Shown here one piece after another: positions 53,190 through 61,800 of a stretch of 64,000 nucleotides of DNA (the stretch's first letter is position 1; each line of letters starts with the position of its first letter). The notes beneath the pieces were generated by a model that was given only the letters and a program-made list of their open reading frames with translations, was not told where the DNA came from and searched no databases. The DNA is from Pseudoalteromonas sp. NC201 (GTDB taxonomy: Bacteria > Pseudomonadota > Gammaproteobacteria > Enterobacterales > Alteromonadaceae): positions 754,486 to 818,485 of the forward strand of contig NZ_CP022523.1 in NCBI RefSeq assembly GCF_002850255.1, read 5' to 3'. The position numbers and the translations under genes were made by a program.

Positions 53190-54257
53190 ATGGAACAACT
53201 TATTCAAGATTATAAAATGCTACTAATCGGAGAGCCTAACATTAGGCCCATTGTTGCGGCTATGCAGCTAGGTGTGAGTGAAGCTGAGTTGCTAAACGCA
53301 CAGCTGGATGAGCCTGTTACGTCTCGAGTTACCAGATTAGATGAGCATAAAATCGCGGATTTATTAAAAGGATTTAAAAAGCTTGGAAAAGTGATGGCTT
53401 TGACTAGAAATGGCTCTGTGGTGAGCGAGATAACTGGTTTGTATGAAAAGCTCTATGTTACAGGGCACAGTAACAAACTTAGTGCCGTGGCCATCAATCC
53501 AGGAGGGATTGATCTGCGGCTTTTCTTGCACAAATGGAAAAGTGTATTTCTTGTTGAAACGGATAAGCATACTAGTTTTCAATTTTTCGATGAAAATGGT
53601 CGCGCTGTACATAAGGTATATATGACTGCAGACGCCGACTTTAACGAGTTTGTGAACCTTAAAGCACGCTACCAGCTAACACATAGTCACAAGTTGGATG
53701 TAACGCCTTTTGAAGTCCTAGATACTAATATTAGGGACTTGAGTACTGCGCAACTAGATGATTTTAGGTCGCAGTGGGGCGAGTTAAATGATGTCCATCA
53801 TTTTCCAAAGCTTTTAGAGACATATAACCTTGAACGCTTGCAGGCCCTTGAAATCGTTGGCTCACCATGGAGCTTTGAGCTACAAAGCTTTGACCTTGCA
53901 GATATATTTCAGCAAGCAAACATGTTTAAGCAAGAGATTATGGTATTCGTTGGCAATCCAGGTGCGGTACAGATCTTCTCTGGAAAGGTTGAAAACCTCA
54001 AACAAGTTGGCCCTTGGTTTAACGTATTAGATCCTGAGTTTAGCCTGCATATAAAAGCAGACGACCTAACCCGCGCGTTCGTGGTCAGAAAACCCACGGA
54101 TAACGGCAATACTGTGGTTACCTCTATTGAGTTTTTTGATGCCAATCGCGAGACTGTATTAACGCTGTTTGGTCGCCGAATTGAAGGCAAAAAACAAACC
54201 GATGAGTGGCAGGCGCTATGTGAGCGATTGATCCATAAAGGACGGGTTGCGGCGTAA
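53190..54257 (+). CDS. HemS/ChuS-like haem-degrading protein
   Basis: 355 aa, the full length of the HemS/ChuS/ShuS family, with two repeated halves. The second-half axial ligand motif DVHHF (His near residue 203) is present, and the first half contains the matching TRNGSVVSEITGLYEKL and INPGGIDLRLFLHKWKSVF. These cytoplasmic proteins bind haem and release iron or store it. GGAGG stands before the ATG. No TonB receptor or haem permease is adjacent, so it depends on uptake genes elsewhere. A Fur box upstream fits iron control. Confidence 0.9.
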   Translation: MEQLIQDYKMLLIGEPNIRPIVAAMQLGVSEAELLNAQLDEPVTSRVTRLDEHKIADLLKGFKKLGKVMALTRNGSVVSEITGLYEKLYVTGHSNKLSAVAINPGGIDLRLFLHKWKSVFLVETDKHTSFQFFDENGRAVHKVYMTADADFNEFVNLKARYQLTHSHKLDVTPFEVLDTNIRDLSTAQLDDFRSQWGELNDVHHFPKLLETYNLERLQALEIVGSPWSFELQSFDLADIFQQANMFKQEIMVFVGNPGAVQIFSGKVENLKQVGPWFNVLDPEFSLHIKADDLTRAFVVRKPTDNGNTVVTSIEFFDANRETVLTLFGRRIEGKKQTDEWQALCERLIHKGRVAA

Positions 54258-54302
54258 TACTTGAGCTATAGAAAAGCTATCCTCTACAATCAGCTAAATT
54301 GA

Positions 54303-54331
54303 AAAGGGCTCTATAAAAGAGCCCTTTGGTT
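54303..54331. terminator. Bidirectional terminator
   Basis: AAAGGGCTCT and AGAGCCCTTT form a perfect 10-bp stem with a 5-base loop between the convergent HemS-like and dioxygenase genes; T-runs follow on the plus strand and A/T on the other side. Confidence 0.8.
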
Positions 54332-54333
54332 TT

Positions 54334-55110
54334 CTAGTGCCAAATAGGCGTGACTTCTGAGACCAAAATTATTCGTTTAGAGACGGTATTTTGCTGCACA
54401 TTCTCCATTCTTGTCGCCATTGCACTATGGCAAAGTGGGCGGGAAGTACCACGTTGACACTCGTCCATAATCACGCCTGACCCCACTGGTAATTCAGCAA
54501 AGAGCCGAAGATCTTGGGTACTGACATTATCTATAGGGGTGTTTACCGCGACACCGTCAGCTATCACAAACTCCCCGCCTGATACATTCTCTCTGGCCAG
54601 CGTAAGGATTGAGGTAATCGTTTGATGACTTAACCCGTCGAAATGAAGCGTATTTGGGGTTACTAAGCAATCCGCATGAGGTGTCGGATAATAGCCAATA
54701 AACTGATGCTCAACATGGTACGACGGTGCTGGAATTGAATGTTGGATCAAAAATTCAGTCAGCGCTGCTATTACTGGGTGGTTGCAAATCAATGTACCGT
54801 CAGTGCAATGTGTTATTGCTTTGAACCATCTTTGTTTACCCCCTGCGTCCGGGTTTAGTTGTTGAGACAAGCCGTAAACATAGTATTGGCCTCCTTGTCT
54901 ATTTTCGGGGCTGATAAGGTGAGTGTTAGCGTCCTTGACGGTATAGCGCACGATACCTCTTGCATTTTGGCCGGATGGAATATAGGTGTCTAAGCCTAAT
55001 TCAGGTTCTACCTGCTTCAGTAACGACTCAATATCTTGTCGTGAACCAACGTTTAAATTTGGCAAAGAATATTGGCAGAAACCATTTCTTAACAATGTAG
55101 TTTTAGTCAT
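54334..55110 (-). CDS. 2OG-Fe(II) dioxygenase, free amino-acid hydroxylase-like
   Basis: 258 aa from the ATG at 55110 (AGGAG 8 bases upstream). The same frame is open to ATGs at 55173 and 55215; the one at 55173 also has a GGGGTG ahead. The PF10014-type pattern is visible: YHVEHQFIGYYPTPHADCLVTPNTLHFDGLSHQTI with the iron-binding HxD (HFD), and a C-terminal Arg after the second His (CHSAMATRME). Relatives include isoleucine 4-hydroxylase (IDO) of Bacillus. It probably hydroxylates a free amino acid. The gene-free upstream interval 55111-55773 contains no other gene I can support. Confidence 0.7.
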   Translation of the reverse strand: MTKTTLLRNGFCQYSLPNLNVGSRQDIESLLKQVEPELGLDTYIPSGQNARGIVRYTVKDANTHLISPENRQGGQYYVYGLSQQLNPDAGGKQRWFKAITHCTDGTLICNHPVIAALTEFLIQHSIPAPSYHVEHQFIGYYPTPHADCLVTPNTLHFDGLSHQTITSILTLARENVSGGEFVIADGVAVNTPIDNVSTQDLRLFAELPVGSGVIMDECQRGTSRPLCHSAMATRMENVQQNTVSKRIILVSEVTPIWH

Positions 55111-55773
55111 CTTTGATTCTCCTATCTGTCTTTGTTGATTTGTTTTCTTAAAAATTTCAATAAGCTTTTTCATATTCACCCCATCTGATGTGTTTTGGTA
55201 TTTATAGGTTTTCATTTAACTGTATGATTGTGAAGGAAAAATAAGGAATAAAAACGGAATGGGAACGGAAATTTATAGTGGTTTTATAAGTGAGTTATTT
55301 ATTACGTTGCTAAGCTTTGATGTCTAGATAGGGGCAGTGAGCTTTGTGAACAGCCTTCAGTAAATTGCAAATTATAGAAGGTTGCCAATTCAAACCCGCA
55401 TTGCATCCAGGAATGATATTTCTGCAATTTTGTGCCAAGCGATAGGGGTGGTTATTTCTACCTTGACAGACTTGTCCGGCAATGAATTTGCGTCTGGTTT
55501 CGCTGACAAAGTCCGATTGATAAATGTGCAGAACAGTTAGTTAGCTAGTATCGGTATGATTTTAAATAATTTTATTTCAGTGCCAAGTAATGGTCGTTGA
55601 TATTCACAATGATGCAAGTTACCGAATGGTAGTTACCTTCATAATTTATATTTAAGTAACAAAGTGAAAATAGATTTGAAAATTGTGTTCTAATTGTATA
55701 GAAATGTAATCTAAATGTGGTTTTTAGATCTGTAAGTGAGATTTTTGATATGCCTAAGGGTAAGGAGCGCGAA

Positions 55774-56202
55774 ATGGAACAAGTTTATAACTTTGCGGAT
55801 GAGGTGCAATTAGAGTCCTTAAGGCAGCTGATTGTTGAGAAGATTAATCAAAACGGACTGTCCGAGCAGCAAGTTACAGACAGTGCTTACATGAGTGATA
55901 GAAGTCTTCGCAATTATAAGACGGAAGGCTACTTAGCCAGTTTAGCGCCACTCTCGTCATCGACGGTAAGTAAGCTAAAGAATCTATTGACTGCGCTTAA
56001 TATTGAGCCTGAAGAAGCGCTGGAATACCACCAAAAGCGAATAGAAAATCAACAAAACAACCACCACTCAGACCCTACAAATCAAAATGGCCAGCAAAGC
56101 AATGCTCAGTTTCAAGGGTGTACCTTTAACGGCGGGGCGAATGCACCAAATGTTATCACTGGTAATAGGGATATTACGCTTAATTTTGGTGCTAAAGATT
56201 AA
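55774..56202 (+). CDS. HTH-like protein with C-terminal amyloid-type motif (system gene 1)
   Basis: 142 aa from the ATG at 55774, which has AAGGAG 6 bases upstream; GTG (55717) and ATG (55750) upstream lack support. Residues 10-85 look like a helix-turn-helix domain (ESLRQLIVEKINQNGLSEQQVTDSAYMSDRSLRNY...). Residues 90-115 are an Asn/Gln/His-rich linker. The C-terminus (residues 126-139) has NVITGNRDITLNFG. The next gene's N-terminus has the closely similar AVIQGNRDVQVNNYF. Such paired short beta-prone motifs, one at the end of a sensor and one at the start of its partner, are the hallmark of bacterial amyloid-signalling pairs. Role as DNA binder or adaptor is inferred. Confidence 0.65.
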   Translation: MEQVYNFADEVQLESLRQLIVEKINQNGLSEQQVTDSAYMSDRSLRNYKTEGYLASLAPLSSSTVSKLKNLLTALNIEPEEALEYHQKRIENQQNNHHSDPTNQNGQQSNAQFQGCTFNGGANAPNVITGNRDITLNFGAKD

Positions 56203-56345
56203 AGGTAATCTTAAATTCTGATAAGGGGTGGCTTAACCCTGAAAATGTAAGCTAGTTAGAAGCTTGTATCTCTATAACGAAGTGCTCGTTTTTAGAAGCT
56301 ATTAAGGTTTAATTACTTCTTTTTTATATTTAAAAGTGATTTTAT

Positions 56346-58547
56346 ATGAGTGCGGATCCAAAGGAAGCGGAAGCTGGTTCAAGCATTGGCATCGAAACCA
56401 ATGCATATGAGAATGATGTTCCTCAGCAACTGAGCCAGTTTGATAGTAGTACGTTTGAAGAGGCCGTGATCCAAGGGAACAGAGATGTTCAGGTCAATAA
56501 CTATTTTTCAAACGCTGATAAGAAACCACTGAAGTATGAAGCACTTCAGTTAAGAACGTTTCCAAAAATTGCGAGTAATGAGGTCATTTTAGATGACATC
56601 AAGTTAGCCGAACTTAACAACTTCCTCGTTTGTCACAATTGGCTGATTATTGGAAAAAATAACGAGAATGCCTTTTATCTCTCAGAGGCTATCGCTGCTG
56701 CTTTACAGCACACCGACATATCATCTTACTACATACGTCACAATTCATGTCGAATGACTGAGTATTTAGAAGCAAGATTTCCTTACGTAGAAAGTCAACA
56801 CGCTTATGTTATTAGGCAACCAATAGAAGACCTAGAAAGTTTCGAGCGCTTTATCGAAACCCGTGAAAATCTAAATGCACTGACGTCTAAACTAAAAGCA
56901 CGTAAGGCAACGCTGCTTATGGTATTGGATAGTAAAGGCGATAGTGACTGTCCTAGAAGGATCCAGGAATACCTGCGTTTCAACTCTGTAAGTTCTATGC
57001 TTGGTTATTGGCAGCCTGCAGTTCACTTTACACATGACCCATTACCTGTGGCAGCACTAGATAACGACGACTGGTTGGACTGTTTAGTTATTACACTAAC
57101 TTGTTGGTTTAACAATATGCCACTGGTGTTGTTTCAAAATGCAATTGCTAAGGCATTTGACCATAAATTAAAACAAGCTAAAGAAATAGGAGAAGGAGTC
57201 GAAGCGTTAACTCATGCTTATGCTCGTTGGCAGCAAGATCCTGATGCGTTTTTAAAATTAGCTGGGCTTGAGCTCACATCACCGTCGGGCTTAGGTATTT
57301 GTTGTATCAGGCTAAGTTCGATTAAGCAGGCAAGCGTATATCGAGAAAAGTTGCTTACAAACAATCCATTCCAACTAGCTGTACTCTCGCCAATTATTGA
57401 GGAAGTCATTTTTGATCAGGATATAACAAATGAACTCATTGACATAGATGCACTTTTTTCAGACCTCGCCTACTTCTACTTAAAGCTTTCTGAAGTCGGG
57501 GTAATTACTATTGACAGTGACTACCTATTAAAATTATTTGAACGTTATCGTCAGTGTCCAAATTCAAAAATAATTCATTTTATCTCATTTGTTAGGGCGC
57601 TCTCTTATCAAGATAGATTCAAAATAGCCATCGATGAATTTATTTATCAACTACTAGGGCAAGTGGAAAAGAAAGAGAAAGATTTAATATCTATTTCAGA
57701 CTTAGAAATTCATATTGACAACTGGGTGCCAGTATTTAAATCAACCTATGAAAATAAGCTTAAAGAGATGGTGTGTGATTTCAAAAATCACCTCTATTTT
57801 TTGTTTAATACTCTAGCCTATTCAATTGAATTTGAAAGTGAGTCTGAAGTTTTGTCATTAGAGTATATATTTTCTAAAAGCTATGAGCTTGGGTTGGATA
57901 AGAGTAAGAAATGTCCTAGCTTTGCGCTGCTTCGCTACTATTTTTCAGGGTATTTATATAGCGACTCCTTTCACTTATTAAAAATACTAAAAAGTATACC
58001 TTCCGATAGTGAGAAGTGTGTTTTAACTTTAATGATTGTGAGACTTTTTGTTTTTAGTCTTATGCATCGTGTGTTAGAGGGAAATAACCAAGTTGATGAT
58101 AAGGCTACCTCCTACTTGATTACGTTAATGTTTGAAGAGGGGGCGGAAGAGTTAATTTACCAATTGCTCGCGATGCCAAGTTTGAGCGAAAGTCTAAAGA
58201 AGAGAAACATCACAGCATTTTTAACCACATCAATTTATATAAAGCAAACGCTGCTCCAAGCGCAATATATCACCGATGAAAGCGAATATGAGCATTACGA
58301 CATGATGCTTACGGAGTTAAATGAAAAATTCAAACGATTGAATCAATTGTTTGCCATTGCTTGCACCAGAAAACAGTACGAGCAAATTAAAGCAGATTTA
58401 AGAATTCAGCGAGATAAGGCGGTAGAGCAGTACAGAAATTGTAGATCAGATAAAGAGTTGAGGATGCTACTAAAGCTAAAAAAAGGCGTGTTAAGCGAAG
58501 CTATTAAACAATTTAAAAAACCTAGAAGAGAATCCTACCATGCATGA
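56346..58547 (+). CDS. Large protein with N-terminal amyloid-type motif and degenerate NTPase domain (system gene 2)
   Basis: 733 aa. Residues 1-39 are acidic and disordered. Residues 40-54 hold AVIQGNRDVQVNNYF, matching the C-terminus of gene 1. Residues 95-200 have a STAND/P-loop-like layout: a hydrophobic strand LIIG followed by KNNENA, where a Walker A loop should carry GK[ST], and ATLLMVLDSKGD as a Walker B-like strand. Key nucleotide-binding residues are missing, so it is probably inactive. The remaining 500 residues are helical, repeat-like, and end in a basic tail. No signal peptide. I recognise no named family. The start lacks a good ribosome site; the stop overlaps gene 3 by 8 bases. 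Confidence 0.6.
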   Translation: MSADPKEAEAGSSIGIETNAYENDVPQQLSQFDSSTFEEAVIQGNRDVQVNNYFSNADKKPLKYEALQLRTFPKIASNEVILDDIKLAELNNFLVCHNWLIIGKNNENAFYLSEAIAAALQHTDISSYYIRHNSCRMTEYLEARFPYVESQHAYVIRQPIEDLESFERFIETRENLNALTSKLKARKATLLMVLDSKGDSDCPRRIQEYLRFNSVSSMLGYWQPAVHFTHDPLPVAALDNDDWLDCLVITLTCWFNNMPLVLFQNAIAKAFDHKLKQAKEIGEGVEALTHAYARWQQDPDAFLKLAGLELTSPSGLGICCIRLSSIKQASVYREKLLTNNPFQLAVLSPIIEEVIFDQDITNELIDIDALFSDLAYFYLKLSEVGVITIDSDYLLKLFERYRQCPNSKIIHFISFVRALSYQDRFKIAIDEFIYQLLGQVEKKEKDLISISDLEIHIDNWVPVFKSTYENKLKEMVCDFKNHLYFLFNTLAYSIEFESESEVLSLEYIFSKSYELGLDKSKKCPSFALLRYYFSGYLYSDSFHLLKILKSIPSDSEKCVLTLMIVRLFVFSLMHRVLEGNNQVDDKATSYLITLMFEEGAEELIYQLLAMPSLSESLKKRNITAFLTTSIYIKQTLLQAQYITDESEYEHYDMMLTELNEKFKRLNQLFAIACTRKQYEQIKADLRIQRDKAVEQYRNCRSDKELRMLLKLKKGVLSEAIKQFKKPRRESYHA

Positions 58548-60675
58548 AAGCATCTCTAATTTGAGCAACTTAATCAGAAAAGTCGATACTAACTTTCACA
58601 ATCCGAGAGTTCATGGAGAAGGATTTGTTGTCACTTGGAATAAGAAAACCAACCAAATCGTAACCAAGCAAGGTTTGCTATCTGATTTATTTAATAAGAA
58701 ACATTATGAATATTTCTTTGTTAAATCTCATACAAAACCAATCGTCATTAGCAAAATTCCATTTGAATGGCATGAAGGTGCAAGTGAGATTGCACTAGAG
58801 TTTTACGCTACCTTTCAGCTTAAAATTACAGATCAAACTGAAGCACATAAGTTAGTCGAAATCTTGAGTATGTCAGGCACGCCGGAAAAAGGATTATTTA
58901 ATTTAATAGATAAGCACCTGCATCACTGCATGTCGAAAATGTATAAGAAATGCTTGGACTCACAAAATAGCAACTTATTGGATGAGTTTTATCAGCAAGA
59001 GCTACAGCGTGGAGAAAGCAGTGAATTAAACACTTCGGTGTGCGAGCAAATGCAGCAAGAATTAAAAGGAATGGATTTTAATATTGGCTTTACGTTGCGT
59101 AATGCACCAGAGCGATATGCCGAATTTAAATATAGTACCAAGATAAAAGAAACGGGCTTAGAAGTAACGTCCGAATGTCAAATGACATTGAATAACTATC
59201 AAGCCTATCGCAAGTCTGAAATTAGCGATATCGAGGGGGTGGTAGCACACATGAAGGCGGGTATTGAGAGAGCAATCCGTCAGCATATTTTGGGCAAATC
59301 TGAAATGGATCTGCTGAGCAACTTCAAAACGGCAACGAGTCAAGACGTCTCTATCTCCGATCAGGTTAAAAATAGTGTTAAGCAACAAGCTACTGCGATT
59401 GGTTATGAACTTAATTCATTTCATACATTACCAAACATTGCTCCGCTGAGGTTATTAAATGGGTTGATGCTCACGTTTGATAAAGAAGATGGCGCATTTA
59501 AAACGGGGATGTTTGGTAGCCGTGTACGGTTAAATATTCGCATGGAAGTTAAGGCGAAAGAAGGAGAGTTTGAGAAATACCGTCACTTATTTGCAAGTAG
59601 TGAAAACGACAATCAGATTGATTTGTTAGCAATAACGCAAGCGCAAATTCTCGACAGAATAAAAGTATTAGTACACGACATTTGCAAAGAAGTGATGTTG
59701 AATGACAAGTTTAATCATTACAAAGCATTAAGTCAGTTTGAAGAATTAATCCGGCCTCAACTTGAAGATGAAATTGGCAAACGATTAAGTGAACAACATG
59801 GCTTGGTGGTAAGTATTAAGTCACTTATGGCAGTTGAATCTGAAGATGCCATGAGGCTTGAAGAGCTAAGAGGTAAAAAAATACCAATCCAATTTAAGCA
59901 TTTTTTTGGTGGACAAGACGGGATTGGTGCCGAGTATTCATTCAGTGGTGCATTTGAAGTGCTCGGTCTAGTCGTCAGTGACGCCGGTGGTGAACATAGT
60001 TGGGAAACGTTTGAAAAATGGGATTTTGGTTACCGAATTGATTCTCCTGAGCGTCATACCAACACCGCCCTTAAAGGGAATGACGATAGAGTCTGTAAAA
60101 AATTGGCGATTGAGAATGAACTAGATGATATAAAACAGGAAGTTATTAGGCTTTTCAAGGCATCAACATTACTTATCCCTTCCATTACGCTTTGGGTGAA
60201 TAAACGCGAGTATAACGCAAAGTTACAAGATGAATTGCTCAGTGAGGTATCGGCTCTGTTGAGGCGCAGCCGAGGAATGGATCTACTGATTGAAAGACTA
60301 GAAATTAAAGACGAAAGCCTGATCCAAGCGCAGCTTGATAGTCGAGATCGTAAGCTCAAATCAATTGCCGATGTCGATAGTATGCGTTTAGAGCAGCGTT
60401 TAGTTGATTTAAAACAAAGCAAAGACGAAAAGCAAAAGCTTGCGGACGAAGTTACAGAAAGAAGATTGAGTTTCCTGCGCGACAGCGATGATTTTGAGGA
60501 CTTACTAGACGAAAAAGAGCGTATCGAAAATGATTACCGTCATTTAAATACTAAAGAGTCGACCATAGAAGAGCTACTGCCAGCCCCTAACAGCCATGCC
60601 TCGAGCGATATCGAAGAATTAGCTGATGTACTTACTAAATCCAATAACCAGTGGGAAACGAACGATGAAAAGTAG
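58540..60675 (+). CDS. Multi-module SPFH/Band-7-like protein (system gene 3)
   Basis: 711 aa, no signal peptide or transmembrane helix. Four successive modules end in similar motifs: about 80-190 (GMDFNIGFTL), 195-300 (IGYELNSFHTL), 308-432 (HGLVVSIKSLMAVE) and 447-590 (RGMDLLIERLEIKDE). Each has a beta-rich half and a long helix, as in SPFH/stomatin/flotillin domains. The first 70 residues (GEGFVVTWNKKTNQIVTKQGLL) resemble the Band-7 entry strand. The tail (595-680) is a charged coiled coil. SPFH proteins build ring-like scaffolds at membranes. It overlaps both neighbours (8 bases upstream, 11 downstream), so expression is coupled. Tandem modules in one chain are unusual. Confidence 0.6.
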   Translation: MHESISNLSNLIRKVDTNFHNPRVHGEGFVVTWNKKTNQIVTKQGLLSDLFNKKHYEYFFVKSHTKPIVISKIPFEWHEGASEIALEFYATFQLKITDQTEAHKLVEILSMSGTPEKGLFNLIDKHLHHCMSKMYKKCLDSQNSNLLDEFYQQELQRGESSELNTSVCEQMQQELKGMDFNIGFTLRNAPERYAEFKYSTKIKETGLEVTSECQMTLNNYQAYRKSEISDIEGVVAHMKAGIERAIRQHILGKSEMDLLSNFKTATSQDVSISDQVKNSVKQQATAIGYELNSFHTLPNIAPLRLLNGLMLTFDKEDGAFKTGMFGSRVRLNIRMEVKAKEGEFEKYRHLFASSENDNQIDLLAITQAQILDRIKVLVHDICKEVMLNDKFNHYKALSQFEELIRPQLEDEIGKRLSEQHGLVVSIKSLMAVESEDAMRLEELRGKKIPIQFKHFFGGQDGIGAEYSFSGAFEVLGLVVSDAGGEHSWETFEKWDFGYRIDSPERHTNTALKGNDDRVCKKLAIENELDDIKQEVIRLFKASTLLIPSITLWVNKREYNAKLQDELLSEVSALLRRSRGMDLLIERLEIKDESLIQAQLDSRDRKLKSIADVDSMRLEQRLVDLKQSKDEKQKLADEVTERRLSFLRDSDDFEDLLDEKERIENDYRHLNTKESTIEELLPAPNSHASSDIEELADVLTKSNNQWETNDEK

Positions 60676-61303
60676 AAAAAACCTTGTTGCTGCTTCAATC
60701 ATGACAGCTTTGCTATCCGGGTGTGCAATGACTGACGACACTAAAACTCGAGCTGAGGGAGCATCGACAGGTGCACTCATTGGTGGTGCGCTTGGTTTGG
60801 TATTAGGTGACAATAAGCAAGCCGCTATGATTGGTGCATTGATTGGTGCTGTTGCCGGTGATCTTTATGCCAAGAGTGTGGTTAAGAAGAAGCAGGATTA
60901 CGCTAATACTGAGTTATATATGCAAGATGTGATTAAAGGGGCACAAGAGAAACTTATCGCAGCAAAAAATGAAAGAGAAAAAATTCATTTGGAAATAGAA
61001 GGTTATACCGCGCAGTTAGAAAGCATTGAGGCAGAGTCTCAAAAACGCAGTGCTGAGTATAGTAGCTTAGAAACGCAAAAAGATAGTCTGTCTAAAGCGG
61101 TTTCCAAGTCAGCTAAGTTAGTCGAGATATTGACTGAAGAAATTCAGTACCAAAAGGACGTGCTGGCACAAGAAAGAGAAACCGTTTCTGTGCAATTAGC
61201 CTCACATAGTGAAACGGTTATTCAACAACTTCTTGCTGAAAAGAACGAGCTAGAAGTCATGCAAGCCCAGCTAGCTTCATTAGATAGACGGAAATTATAT
61301 TAA
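60665..61303 (+). CDS. Glycine-zipper coiled-coil lipoprotein (system gene 4)
   Basis: 212 aa from the ATG at 60665 (GGGAAACG just upstream), overlapping gene 3 by 11 bases. Lipobox LLSGC gives Cys20; the following Ala predicts outer-membrane sorting. Residues 32-66 are a glycine zipper (GASTGALIGGALGLVLG, AAMIGALIGAVAG), as in oligomeric outer-membrane lipoproteins and pore-like assemblies. From 76 to the end is a coiled coil rich in Glu, Lys, Gln. I recognise no named family. Its stop codon ends one base into the next start (61303). Confidence 0.7.
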   Translation: MKSRKNLVAASIMTALLSGCAMTDDTKTRAEGASTGALIGGALGLVLGDNKQAAMIGALIGAVAGDLYAKSVVKKKQDYANTELYMQDVIKGAQEKLIAAKNEREKIHLEIEGYTAQLESIEAESQKRSAEYSSLETQKDSLSKAVSKSAKLVEILTEEIQYQKDVLAQERETVSVQLASHSETVIQQLLAEKNELEVMQAQLASLDRRKLY

Positions 61304-61791
61304 TGCTGAAGCGGGTTATATATTGCTTGTTTTTGTCTTTGCTAGCAGGTTGTAAGACGACAGGTGATCCGACAACTGGTGGGTTGTATGGATGGAGCGA
61401 AGAAAAAGCAAAGCAACGACAGGCACAGCTAAACCGAAGAGTAGTGGATATCGAAGCTCAAATGAATGCGATTGAGGAAGAAAATCAAGAGCTTGAAAGT
61501 GACAAGGTACAACTAACACAGTTGATAGTAATACAAAGTGAGAAGTTAAACGCTTTAATTGCAAGCCATGATGCGTTGCTGGATAAGATAGAAACATACA
61601 AAGGTCTTGAACATATTAATCAGACAAAAATTAGCCAGCTGAAAACACGTTACCCATGGCTCGGCCTGAGTCGAGAGGAGGTATTGAGACAATTTCAGGA
61701 AGCGGCAAGCGAATCACGACAACAGCAAATGCTAAACCAGCTAGAGAGTGAGCTTGAATCACTAGCACAAGAAATAGATATGATACTTTGA
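61303..61791 (+). CDS. Coiled-coil lipoprotein (system gene 5)
   Basis: 162 aa. Lipobox LLAGC gives Cys17, followed by Lys, predicting the outer membrane. Residues 35-100 and 125-160 form coiled coils (QLNRRVVDIEAQMNAIEEENQELESDKVQL). No enzymatic motif. Start overlaps the previous gene by one base. Together with gene 4 it would give two long periplasmic coiled-coil rods anchored to the outer membrane. Confidence 0.65.
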   Translation: MLKRVIYCLFLSLLAGCKTTGDPTTGGLYGWSEEKAKQRQAQLNRRVVDIEAQMNAIEEENQELESDKVQLTQLIVIQSEKLNALIASHDALLDKIETYKGLEHINQTKISQLKTRYPWLGLSREEVLRQFQEAASESRQQQMLNQLESELESLAQEIDMIL

Positions 61792-61800
61792 GTAATGTAG

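Noticed and set aside
56640-56950. Gene 2 as an active STAND/AAA ATPase
   Set aside because: The Walker-A position lacks GK[ST]; no sensor residues could be recognised.
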